Shown: piece by piece, positions 1 to 5,671 of the stretch | Layout of the letters: each line of letters opens with the position of its first letter | Numbering within the stretch: position 1 is the first letter of the stretch | From: Candidatus Izemoplasmatales bacterium | GTDB taxonomy: Bacteria > Bacillota_I > Bacilli_A > Izemoplasmatales > Hujiaoplasmataceae | Assembly (NCBI GenBank): GCA_028699855.1 | Contig: JAQVTV010000019.1 | Coordinates: 1-11,586, forward strand | DNA length: 11,586 nt | Reading direction: 5' to 3' | Notes under the pieces: generated by a model | The model's input: the letters and a program-made list of their open reading frames with translations, nothing else | The model's database searches: none | Told to the model about the DNA's origin: nothing | Made by a program: the position numbers and the translations under genes

Positions 1-69
1 AAGGAATACTTTCTTCATGCGGCGCGACTCAAATATAAGCCTGCGGTCGACCGTTTGGCGATGTTCTAG
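1..69 (+). CDS. 3' end of an unrecognised gene (partial)
   Basis: Reading from base 1 gives 22 codons without interruption, ending KYKPAVDRLAMF and a TAG stop at 67-69. The tail is basic and helical-looking. The stop lies only 11 bases before the queH start, with a Shine-Dalgarno AGGAGA beginning on the stop codon, so the two are probably cotranscribed. The fragment is too short to assign a family. I considered the queuosine and ruv genes that often sit near queH, but the tail does not look like the C-terminus of Tgt, QueA or RuvB as I know them. That it is coding is inferred mainly from the tight spacing. Confidence 0.45.
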   Translation, partial: KEYFLHAARLKYKPAVDRLAMF

Positions 70-80
70 GAGAATGAAAA

Positions 81-635
81 ATGAAGGTATTATTGCATGT
101 CTGTTGCGCGCCGTGTAGCGTGATGGTGGTCGAAGCCTTGCGCCAAGCGGGGCACGAAGTCACATTTTTTTGGTACAACCCCAACATTCATCCGACAACC
201 GAATACGTATCTCGACGTGACCAGTTACGTACCTATGCCAAAGAGCTCGGAATCGATGTGATTGAGGTTGATCATTATGGACTCAGCGCTTTCGTATCGC
301 AGGCGATCCAGGATCTGGACAATCGGTGTCTCCAGTGCTATGAAGATCGGCTGCTCCGTACAGCACTCACCGCAAAAGCGAACCAGTTCGACTGCTTTCA
401 ATCGACCTTGTTTATCAGCCCGTACCAACGCCACGATGATTTGAAGCTCATTGCTGAAATGGTGGCTGAAAAAGTCGGCATCGCATTCCATTATCAAGAT
501 TTTCGTCCGCTCTTTCGTGAAGGTCAAACACGTGCGAGGGAGATGGCGTTCTACATGCAGAAGTATTGCGGTTGCATTTTCAGCGAAGCCGAACGCTATC
601 GTAAGAAATGGGGAAATCATCAGGAGAAATCCTGA
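81..635 (+). CDS. queH: Epoxyqueuosine reductase QueH (DUF208 family)
   Basis: Cytoplasmic Fe-S enzyme that performs the last step of queuosine synthesis, reducing epoxyqueuosine to queuosine at the wobble position of GUN-anticodon tRNAs. It is a non-homologous replacement for cobalamin-dependent QueG. The 184-residue length is normal for the family. All family cysteine signatures are visible: the N-terminal HVCCAPC (C8, C9, C12), the central CLQCY (C83, C86) and the C-terminal CGC (C163, C165). In the family, the first CC and the CxxC pair bind a 4Fe-4S cluster together with a metal site, and the last pair is redox active. The start at 81 follows AGGAGA at 68-73 and the protein begins directly with the conserved strand MKVLLHVCC. 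No other queuosine gene is visible nearby, so Q precursors must come from elsewhere in the genome or from salvage. The assignment is firm. Confidence 0.95.
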   Translation: MKVLLHVCCAPCSVMVVEALRQAGHEVTFFWYNPNIHPTTEYVSRRDQLRTYAKELGIDVIEVDHYGLSAFVSQAIQDLDNRCLQCYEDRLLRTALTAKANQFDCFQSTLFISPYQRHDDLKLIAEMVAEKVGIAFHYQDFRPLFREGQTRAREMAFYMQKYCGCIFSEAERYRKKWGNHQEKS

Positions 636-645
636 TTATTTTCTT
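614..645 (+). terminator. Probable intrinsic terminator overlapping the queH stop
   Basis: CAGGA (621-625) and TCCTG (630-634) pair around a GAAA tetraloop. The stem extends outward by T620-A635 and A619-T636, a C618/T637 mismatch, then a run of A-T pairs at 614-617/638-641. A T-rich stretch (TTTTCTT, 639-645) follows. The TGA stop of queH (633-635) lies inside the stem. The stem is AT-rich at its base, so termination may be partial. Confidence 0.5.
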
Positions 646-653
646 ATTGGTTA

Positions 654-683
654 TTGCCAAGACAGTCTCAGGTTGTGTAGAAT
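654..683 (+). promoter_or_regulatory. Sigma-A type promoter for the membrane-protein/peptidase cluster
   Basis: TTGCCA at 654-659 and TAGAAT at 678-683 are separated by 18 bases, a good match to the vegetative consensus. It lies just after the putative queH terminator and about 27 bases before the next start codon, which has a strong AAAGGAGAAGG ribosome site (697-707). Confidence 0.5.
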
Positions 684-710
684 GGTAACGATAGTGAAAG
701 GAGAAGGACG

Positions 711-1517
711 ATGTTTTTACAGACAACGGATATCAATTTGATCAAAAATGCGTGGTGGATGTATCTGATCGGCGCAGCCGTCACGATCTTCATCATCGGT
801 GGCGCATTGTTTTTTGCCTTTACGGCGTTACGTCAGGCCAAAAAAATCGGTATGCGTCGCGAACAAATCCGTCAAAGTGTCATCAGTTCCATCAGTTTTT
901 CAATTTTGCCTTCGATCGGCATCTTCATCGGTGTCATCACGATGGCCGGATTGCTTGGGATCCCCCTGCCTTGGATTCGCCTCAGCGTGATTGGCGCGCT
1001 ACATTATGAATTAATGGCTGTCTCTGTGGCCTCAGGCGGCATCACTGCAGCTACATTGACGACCCAGCATTTCGTCACGATCGCGTTTGCGATGACGATC
1101 TCCATCATCTGGGGAGGCGTTTTCGCACTATTCTTCTTCAAAAAGTATCAGACTAAAGTGTTAAGCAAGGCGACTTCAGGTGAAAAGGGAGGGTTTGGGA
1201 AACTATTGTTCGACGCGGTATTCATCGGAATGATATCGGCATATCTCGGCGATGCCTTCGCCAAAATCTTCCGTTATGATGTTCGTGTGGTCGAAGATGG
1301 GGCCTATCTTTTAGACGATTTCGGCGATTATGTCGTCGTGGATAGCCGGACATTCGTGCCAATCATCGTCTTTCTGTCGAGTATGCTCGCGATGTTTGTC
1401 TTCGATCTCATCATCAAGAAATGGCACCAGAAGTGGTTGGAGAATTTCCAACTCGCATTATCGATGATCTTCGGTATGACTGTAGCGGTATTGCTGGGAA
1501 TCGGAGGTATCTTTTGA
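711..1517 (+). CDS. DUF5058-type multi-pass membrane protein
   Basis: A 268-residue integral membrane protein that I place in the DUF5058 family. No reaction or substrate is established that I know of. Hydrophobic segments fall at roughly 17-39, 58-84, 94-110, 119-143, 165-187, 213-236 and 247-266, suggesting about seven membrane spans. Between spans 5 and 6 there is an acidic stretch (about 188-212, with EDGAYLLDDFGD) that should form a hydrophilic loop. Polar and small residues inside spans (SISFSILPSIG near 60, the GALHYELMAVSVASGG stretch near 95-110) look more like a transport path than a simple anchor. The start at 711 has a near-perfect Shine-Dalgarno. Its stop overlaps the next gene's start by one base, so the two proteins are probably made together in fixed ratio. 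A paired role with the downstream M20 peptidase, such as peptide or acyl-amino-acid uptake, is inference. Confidence 0.75.
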   Translation: MFLQTTDINLIKNAWWMYLIGAAVTIFIIGGALFFAFTALRQAKKIGMRREQIRQSVISSISFSILPSIGIFIGVITMAGLLGIPLPWIRLSVIGALHYELMAVSVASGGITAATLTTQHFVTIAFAMTISIIWGGVFALFFFKKYQTKVLSKATSGEKGGFGKLLFDAVFIGMISAYLGDAFAKIFRYDVRVVEDGAYLLDDFGDYVVVDSRTFVPIIVFLSSMLAMFVFDLIIKKWHQKWLENFQLALSMIFGMTVAVLLGIGGIF

Positions 1518-2188
1518 TGAACAATACATCGTATAATAATCATATGCATCGTGTCGGCCGTGTCTTCATGGCCATGGGTCTATCGGTGATGCTCATGGTT
1601 CCGGTCTTGATCTGGGTCATCAGCGGTGTGGGACCCGACTGGAACAAAATGATCATCGCGATTTTGTCGATGTCGATTTTGTATCTTCCAAGCGGGATCA
1701 TCGAAGTGGTCACTTATTCCCCGTTTCTTGGAACAGGGGCGACCTATTTGGCATTCGTCACCGGAAATCTTGTCAACTTGAAAATACCTTGCGTCATGAA
1801 TGCGCGCGAGATCGCAAAAACCGAGATCGGAACCCCCGAAAACGAAGTGGTGGCGACACTTTCAGTCGCCTTTTCCACCATCACCACCGTGATCATCCTC
1901 TCGGTCGGAATATTGTTTCTCCAACTGATCCGCCCATTTTTGGAAGCGGAAGTCATGCAACCCGCATTCAATTGGGTCGTTAGCGCCCTTTTCGGTGCAT
2001 TAGGGTACAAATATTTCCTGCGCAATCCCAAACTCGTCATCGTGCCGATCGTGTTTTCCCTTGTTCTCGCAGCCATCGCACCGAAGTTCGTTTACGGCAA
2101 CATCGCGATCGTGATCGTTATCACGGCGATTGTATCGGTTGTCGCTGCCAAAATCATGTATGACAAAAAATGGCTTTCTGAAAAATAA
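1517..2188 (+). CDS. Second multi-pass membrane protein, partner of the DUF5058 protein
   Basis: A 223-residue hydrophobic protein with spans at about 13-36, 44-66, 110-136, 148-166, 170-188 and 194-213. Between spans 2 and 3 lies a distinctive stretch (about 68-96) containing GTGATYLAFVTGN and NLKIPC, rich in Gly, Thr and Asn. This could be a re-entrant loop or substrate site. It is followed by a charged cytoplasmic-looking segment (AREIAKTEIGTPENE, 97-110). I chose ATG 1517, which overlaps the preceding TGA in TGATG and has GGAGG at 1503-1507 nine bases upstream. An upstream in-frame ATG at 1421 would lie deep inside the previous gene. I do not recognise a named family. The one-base overlap and matched membrane character suggest a two-subunit transporter or permease with the DUF5058 protein. 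Function is unknown. Confidence 0.8.
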   Translation: MNNTSYNNHMHRVGRVFMAMGLSVMLMVPVLIWVISGVGPDWNKMIIAILSMSILYLPSGIIEVVTYSPFLGTGATYLAFVTGNLVNLKIPCVMNAREIAKTEIGTPENEVVATLSVAFSTITTVIILSVGILFLQLIRPFLEAEVMQPAFNWVVSALFGALGYKYFLRNPKLVIVPIVFSLVLAAIAPKFVYGNIAIVIVITAIVSVVAAKIMYDKKWLSEK

Positions 2189-2210
2189 AGACCTAAGTAC
2201 ATGCATTCGA

Positions 2211-2256
2211 AAGGAGGTTCTGAGCGATTGAATCATCGACTCGGATCACATAATTT
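2211..2256 (+). promoter_or_regulatory. Misplaced Shine-Dalgarno with a small hairpin before the M20 gene
   Basis: AAGGAGGT at 2211-2218 is an ideal ribosome site, but the first possible ATG for the peptidase is at 2257, 38 bases further on, and an in-frame TAA at 2251-2253 excludes earlier starts. Between them, GAGCGAT (2222-2228) pairs with ATCG and CTC (2235-2238, 2240-2242) with one bulged A. A TTG at 2228-2230, correctly spaced for the ribosome site, sits at the hairpin's loop and opens a 23-codon frame ending at TAG 2297-2299, overlapping the peptidase start. Confidence 0.5.
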
Positions 2257-3699
2257 ATGGAGTATCTATATGCTTTTCTTGGCATCATCGCGGTATTAGT
2301 CATCGTTGTTGTCCTACGGACCCTGTTCATCCGCGATCTTTCGTCTTCAGACGTCCAACTTGAGGTGGATGAGGACGAGAAAATGGCATATGCCAACGGT
2401 TTGCAGCGACTCATCCGCCATAAAACCATAGCTTTTAAGGACAAACCTAACTTGCACCCCTTCACCGCCATGCAGGCGGATATGGAATCACTCTTTCCTC
2501 GAGTGCATGAAATCATGACAAAGACACTCATTCCGGGTGGATCATTGCTGTTCCATTGGAAAGGGAAGTCACCCGAAAAACCGTTGTTGCTGATGGCTCA
2601 TCAAGACGTTGTTCCCGCACAAGCAGAGATGTGGAAATACGATCCTTTTTCCGGAACGATCGAGAATGATGAGATTTTTGGCCGGGGCACATTTGATACG
2701 AAGTGCACTTTGTTTGCTTTCTTTCAAGCGTGTGAAGAACTGATCTCATCGGGTTTTATCCCGGAAAACGATATCTATCTAGCGAGTTCTTCTGATGAAG
2801 AAATCAGCGGTTCGGGCGCAGAGCGGACCGTTGACTATCTTGAAGCCAAAGGTGTGAAGCCCGCGCTGGTACTCGATGAAGGTGGTGCGATCGTGCAAAA
2901 CGCTTTACCTTCTGTCAATCGCCATCTCGCGCTCATCGGGGTTATCGAAAAAGGGTATGTCAATCTCAAATTCACGGCAAAATCGAGCGGAGGCCATTCA
3001 TCCACGCCGCCCAAGCACACACCGATCGCCCGACTGGCGGCTTTTGTCAACCACGTCGAGAAACGTTTTCCTTTGAAAACTCAGATGATCGATGAAGTTC
3101 GGGACATGTTTCTTTCGGCTTCTCGCTCGATGCGTTTTGGTTATCGGATGTTGTTTGGAAATATGTGGCTATTCAAGGGACTCTTGACCCGGTTATTGCC
3201 CATCATGAATCCCTACGGACGCGCGTTGTTGTCGACGACGATCGCTTTCACGATGATGAAGGGAAGCGATGCGGAAAATGTCATTCCCTCAGAAGCCTAT
3301 GTACTCGCCAATCTGAGAACCCATCCGATACAAGGGATTGAGGATAGCGTACGCGTGCTTTCGAAGATCGCAAGGAAATATCAGGTGGAATGCGAAATCC
3401 TCGAAGGTAGAGAAGCGACTCCGATTGTGAACACAAAGGGAGACAGCTATCGATTTCTCGAACAACAGATTCGCAAGAATTTTCCCGATGTACTGGTATC
3501 ACCCTATGTCATTCTCGGCGGCACGGATGCGCGTTTCTATACGCGGATATCGGATTCTGCATTGCGGTTTTCTCCGATTCGCGTGACCAATAACGACCTC
3601 AAAAAAATGCATGGAATCGATGAATCTCTCAAGTTAAATGCGCTATGGGAAGCGGTTCGTTTTTATCGGAGCATGATGACGGACTATCACATGGAGTGA
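2257..3699 (+). CDS. Membrane-anchored M20 metallopeptidase, carboxypeptidase-S / PM20D1-like
   Basis: A 480-residue zinc amidohydrolase of the M20 family, expected to cleave dipeptides or N-acyl amino acids. An N-terminal hydrophobic segment (about residues 4-25) without an obvious cleavage site suggests a signal anchor. This architecture recalls yeast Cps1 and animal PM20D1. All five di-zinc ligands and the catalytic acid/base can be placed by comparison with CPG2: H115 and D117 in AHQDVVP, bridging D147 in GRGTFDTK, general base E181 and ligand E182 in SDEEISG, D207 in DEGG, and H452 in MHGIDE. The dimerisation lid domain spans roughly 228-345. GGTDARFY (421-428) is the usual C-terminal signature of this subgroup. 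It follows the two membrane proteins at 68 bases and is closed by terminator-like hairpins, so the three likely form one unit. The start is the only available in-frame ATG near the N-terminus but lacks a close ribosome site. Substrate and membrane side are inferred. Confidence 0.88.
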   Translation: MEYLYAFLGIIAVLVIVVVLRTLFIRDLSSSDVQLEVDEDEKMAYANGLQRLIRHKTIAFKDKPNLHPFTAMQADMESLFPRVHEIMTKTLIPGGSLLFHWKGKSPEKPLLLMAHQDVVPAQAEMWKYDPFSGTIENDEIFGRGTFDTKCTLFAFFQACEELISSGFIPENDIYLASSSDEEISGSGAERTVDYLEAKGVKPALVLDEGGAIVQNALPSVNRHLALIGVIEKGYVNLKFTAKSSGGHSSTPPKHTPIARLAAFVNHVEKRFPLKTQMIDEVRDMFLSASRSMRFGYRMLFGNMWLFKGLLTRLLPIMNPYGRALLSTTIAFTMMKGSDAENVIPSEAYVLANLRTHPIQGIEDSVRVLSKIARKYQVECEILEGREATPIVNTKGDSYRFLEQQIRKNFPDVLVSPYVILGGTDARFYTRISDSALRFSPIRVTNNDLKKMHGIDESLKLNALWEAVRFYRSMMTDYHME

Positions 3700-3708
3700 T
3701 TCGTCATC
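3675..3708 (+). other. Two-part hairpin spanning the M20 stop codon
   Basis: GATGACG (3675-3681) pairs with CGTCATC (3702-3708). Inside it ATCAC (3686-3690) pairs with GTGAT (3696-3700) around an ATGGA loop, leaving a small asymmetric internal loop. The stop TGA (3697-3699) is in the inner stem. No T-run follows directly, so it may slow release or protect the 3' end rather than terminate transcription alone. Confidence 0.45.
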
Positions 3709-3736
3709 CATCACTTTTGCATGCATCATGATTATT

Positions 3737-3757
3737 GCGGGGAAGTCCCCGCTTTTT
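3737..3757 (+). terminator. Intrinsic terminator of the membrane-protein/M20 cluster
   Basis: GCGGGG (3737-3742) and CCCCGC (3747-3752) form a six-pair GC stem with an AAGT loop, followed at once by five T (3753-3757). It stands 37 bases after the M20 stop and just before the next promoter, giving a clean transcription boundary. Confidence 0.85.
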
Positions 3758-3770
3758 CATTGGGAAAAAG

Positions 3771-3799
3771 TGGACAATGATGGGGATTTCTGTTATAAT
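3771..3799 (+). promoter_or_regulatory. Strong extended -10 promoter of the cvfB leader
   Basis: TGGACA (3771-3776) and a perfect TATAAT (3794-3799) are 17 bases apart, and TG at 3791-3792 gives the extended -10 form TGTTATAAT. This is one of the two best promoters in the window. Transcription should begin near 3806, leaving about 190 bases of leader before cvfB. Confidence 0.8.
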
Positions 3800-3805
3800 A
3801 AACAT

Positions 3806-3906
3806 CAAGAACACTACACGGGAGATGGATCTATGTGCGTTCAATACATCCCGATCACTGATGGGGTAAACCGATTCGGAGCCATAGAGCTCTTGAATCG
3901 TTTTTT
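3806..3906 (+). ncRNA. Candidate attenuated leader or small RNA before cvfB
   Basis: From the expected start near 3806 to the T-run at 3901-3906 a transcript of about 100 bases would be made, ending in a good intrinsic terminator. A weaker hairpin precedes it: ATCCC (3848-3852) with GGGGT (3863-3867). I compared it by eye with T-box, preQ1, ykkC, SRP RNA and the common riboswitches and recognise none. It may be a cis-acting attenuator for cvfB-yebC, a stand-alone sRNA, or chance structure inside a small gene. No clear mutually exclusive antiterminator was found. A six-pair alternative (AACCGA 3869-3874 with TCGGTT 3910-3915) would form only after the T-run is made. Confidence 0.4.
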
Positions 3907-4003
3907 GCGTCGGTTCGGTCGGCTGGCTGAGCACCATATCCACTTCGTGTTTTTACTCATCCTCATTCCTTTGGGCATTGCCCCTCGAGGTAGGTATGCT
4001 TAA
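3833..4003 (+). CDS. Possible 56-residue leader peptide or small membrane protein, coupled to cvfB
   Basis: An ATG at 3833 preceded by GGAG (3821-3824, eight bases away) opens a 56-codon frame ending at TAA 4001-4003. The stop overlaps the cvfB ATG (3996) by eight bases, as in translationally coupled pairs. The peptide begins MCVQYIPITDG, has a basic middle (NRFLRRFGRL) and a short hydrophobic stretch near the end (HFVFLLILIPLGIAP, about residues 39-53), so it could associate with the membrane. I do not recognise it. Codons 14-25 lie over the terminator-like hairpin at 3872-3906, so a ribosome reading this frame would mask that hairpin. It may therefore be a regulatory leader rather than a functional protein. 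No amino acid is repeated in the codons before the hairpin, so classical amino-acid attenuation is not evident. Confidence 0.4.
   Translation: MCVQYIPITDGVNRFGAIELLNRFLRRFGRLAEHHIHFVFLLILIPLGIAPRGRYA
3872..3906 (+). terminator. Terminator-like hairpin inside the cvfB leader
   Basis: CGATTC (3872-3877) pairs with GAATCG (3895-3900). The stem continues with G3878-T3893 and GAGC (3879-3882) with GCTC (3889-3892), leaving one bulged T3894 and a six-base loop (3883-3888). Six T follow immediately (3901-3906). The shape is that of an intrinsic terminator, yet it is about 90 bases upstream of cvfB and inside the small reading frame, so it must be conditional if cvfB depends on the promoter at 3771. 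Confidence 0.6.
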
Positions 4004-4847
4004 TCCCGGGATGAGCTATTCGCTCAAAGTGTTACGAGAAACCGACATCGCTTATCTTCTCACGGATCAACAAGATGAGGTGTTTTTGCATAAGCGGGAA
4101 GCGACGCATCCATATGAAGTGGGTGAAACTGTCGAAGTCTTCATCTATACCGACAATCAAGGCCGCATCACCGCATCCACCCGCGTCCCTACCATCCAAC
4201 TCGAGCAAGGAGCCTTTCTTGAAGTGGTCGGCATGAATCCTCAATACGGTGTGTTCTTGAACAATAATCTCGTGAAAGATCTCTTGCTTTCAAAGGACGC
4301 ACTACCTTTTAATCTCGCTTTATGGCCCCAGATGGGCGATAAGCTCTTTGTGACCATGAAGTTGACCAAGGGCACGTTGTTTGCCGGTTTTCTCGGCAGG
4401 AAGCAAATCGCATCCTATTTTGACAAACCGCGCATTTTGGAGAGCAATACCCAGATTGAAGCATATGTCCAATATATCATTCCCGATGGTTTGGTCGCCT
4501 TTTCACTGGAAGGCCACGAACTGTTTATCCATTCCAACAATATGCGCAGACAATATCGTCTGGGAGAGCGTGTTCAAGCGCGCATCATGAAACTGACAGA
4601 ATCTAACGACTATGCCGCGACATTGATCGAACAAAAAGAACATATGATTTCCGCTGATGCCCAATTGATTCTCACATATTTGGACCATCATCAAAATCAG
4701 ATGCGCTTTACCGATAAGAGTAGTCCAGAAGAAATACATGCGGCATTTCATATGAGCAAAGCCGCATTCAAGCGTGCGCTCGGTCTGCTTTACAAGCAAG
4801 GATACGTTGAACTATCACCCGAGGCAACGCGAAAAATCAAATCATAA
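3996..4847 (+). CDS. cvfB: CvfB/YitL-family S1-domain RNA-binding protein
   Basis: A 283-residue cytoplasmic protein matching CvfB of Staphylococcus aureus and YitL of Bacillus, which bind RNA and in S. aureus affect expression of virulence genes. The order fits: three S1-like OB folds at about 1-65 (with SYSLKVLRETDIAYLLTD and VFLHKREA), 68-135 and 150-213 (with YIIPDGLVAFSLEGHELFIHS), then a winged-helix domain at about 222-280 (SSPEEIHAAFHMSKAAFKRALGLLYKQG). I chose ATG 3996, with GAGG at 3987-3990. A TTG at 3978 is in frame but has no better ribosome site. Thirteen bases separate it from yebC, so the two are cotranscribed. Expression may be set by the structured leader upstream. The exact RNA targets are unknown. 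Confidence 0.9.
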   Translation: MLNPGMSYSLKVLRETDIAYLLTDQQDEVFLHKREATHPYEVGETVEVFIYTDNQGRITASTRVPTIQLEQGAFLEVVGMNPQYGVFLNNNLVKDLLLSKDALPFNLALWPQMGDKLFVTMKLTKGTLFAGFLGRKQIASYFDKPRILESNTQIEAYVQYIIPDGLVAFSLEGHELFIHSNNMRRQYRLGERVQARIMKLTESNDYAATLIEQKEHMISADAQLILTYLDHHQNQMRFTDKSSPEEIHAAFHMSKAAFKRALGLLYKQGYVELSPEATRKIKS

Positions 4848-4860
4848 TGGTGGTGAAATT

Positions 4861-5589
4861 ATGGGCAGAGCCCATGAAGTAAGAAAAGAAGCAATGGCGA
4901 AAACGAGCATGTTCAAAAGCAAGCTCTATTCCAAGTTTGGCAAAGAGATCTATATGGCAGCCAAGACAGGCGGACCCGATCCCGATAGTAACCACGCGCT
5001 CAAACGCGTGATCGACCGCGCGAAACAAAATCAGGTTCCCGCGGACGTCATCAAACGCAACATCGAAAAATCGAAAGGGACGACCGGTGAAGATTACGCG
5101 ACAGTGCGTTACGAGGGTTTCGGACCCGGCGGTTCCAATATGATCGTCGAGTGTCTCACCGACAATGTCAATCGCACGTTCGGTGAAGTCCGCAGTTGCT
5201 TTACGAAAACAGGCGGAAAACTCGGTGTATCCGGGAGTGTCGCTCATATGTATCAATATGCATCGATGATCAGTGTTGAAGGCATTACAGAAGATGCGGC
5301 TTTGGAAGCGATGATGGTGGATGAGATCGCCATCCTCGATCTGGATGAGGATGATGGTGTCGTCACGATCATCGGTGAACCCAGCGATCTTGACCGCATC
5401 AAAGATGCCTTGGTTCAATCGGGTCAAGAACTGAATTTTCTCGTCGACAAAGTCGCCTATTTGCCGAATGAGCAAATCGAGTTATCAGAAGATGATTTGT
5501 CAAAGATGCAACGATTTCTCGATATGGCGAACGAACTGGATGATGTTCAGGAAATCTATCACAACGTGATGTTTCCCGATGGTGCGTAA
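4861..5589 (+). CDS. yebC: YebC/TACO1 family translation factor, type II (YeeI/YeeN-like)
   Basis: A 242-residue YebC family protein. The N-terminus (MGRAHEVRKEAMAKTSMFKSK) and the stretch YSKFGKEIYMAAKTGGPDPDSN are those of the type II branch (Bacillus YeeI, E. coli YeeN) rather than the MAGHSKWANIKHRK start of type I YebC. Other family marks are VIDRAKQNQVPADVIKRNIEKSKG, YEGFGPGGSNMIVE and LTDNVNRTFGEVRSCFTKTGGKLG. The family was long annotated as a transcription regulator. Recent work assigns YebC proteins, including type II members, to relieving ribosome stalling at proline-rich stretches. ATG 4861 begins the conserved MGR motif and has GGTGG at 4848-4852. Pairing with cvfB suggests a small translation/RNA unit. 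The type assignment is by eye. Confidence 0.93.
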   Translation: MGRAHEVRKEAMAKTSMFKSKLYSKFGKEIYMAAKTGGPDPDSNHALKRVIDRAKQNQVPADVIKRNIEKSKGTTGEDYATVRYEGFGPGGSNMIVECLTDNVNRTFGEVRSCFTKTGGKLGVSGSVAHMYQYASMISVEGITEDAALEAMMVDEIAILDLDEDDGVVTIIGEPSDLDRIKDALVQSGQELNFLVDKVAYLPNEQIELSEDDLSKMQRFLDMANELDDVQEIYHNVMFPDGA

Positions 5590-5644
5590 CCCGCATTTTT
5601 TCAAATTCGGAGAAACGAAATAACGATTCCAAATCATCAAAACA

Positions 5645-5653
5645 TGTTATAAT
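5645..5653 (+). promoter_or_regulatory. Extended -10 promoter of pgsA with a very short leader
   Basis: TGTTATAAT at 5645-5653 is a perfect extended -10, the same nine-base word as the cvfB promoter. No good -35 is found at 16-18 bases (GATTCC at 5625-5630). Transcription should start near 5660, exactly at the GAGGT ribosome site (5660-5664), so the pgsA leader would be about 12 bases. Confidence 0.6.
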
Positions 5654-5671
5654 TCTTGCGAGGTATAGTCC

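Noticed and set aside
3806..3906. Known riboswitch, T-box or SRP RNA in the cvfB leader
   Set aside because: None of the hallmark sequences of T-box, preQ1, ykkC, yybP, SAM, ZTP or fluoride elements, nor the SRP RNA apical loop, was found by eye.
3978..3995. TTG at 3978 as the cvfB start
   Set aside because: ATG 3996 has a suitably spaced GAGG and begins close to the conserved first S1 strand. The extra six residues are unsupported.
4837..5475. Long minus-strand reading frame opposite yebC (212 codons)
   Set aside because: Plus strand here encodes a complete, recognisable YebC family protein. The antisense translation has no recognisable motif and no ribosome site, so it is a shadow.
5591..5610. 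Weak inverted repeat CCG-C-ATTT / AAAT-T-CGG after yebC as a terminator
   Set aside because: Seven pairs, mostly AT, with a mismatch, and no T-run after the stem, so termination between yebC and pgsA is not supported.
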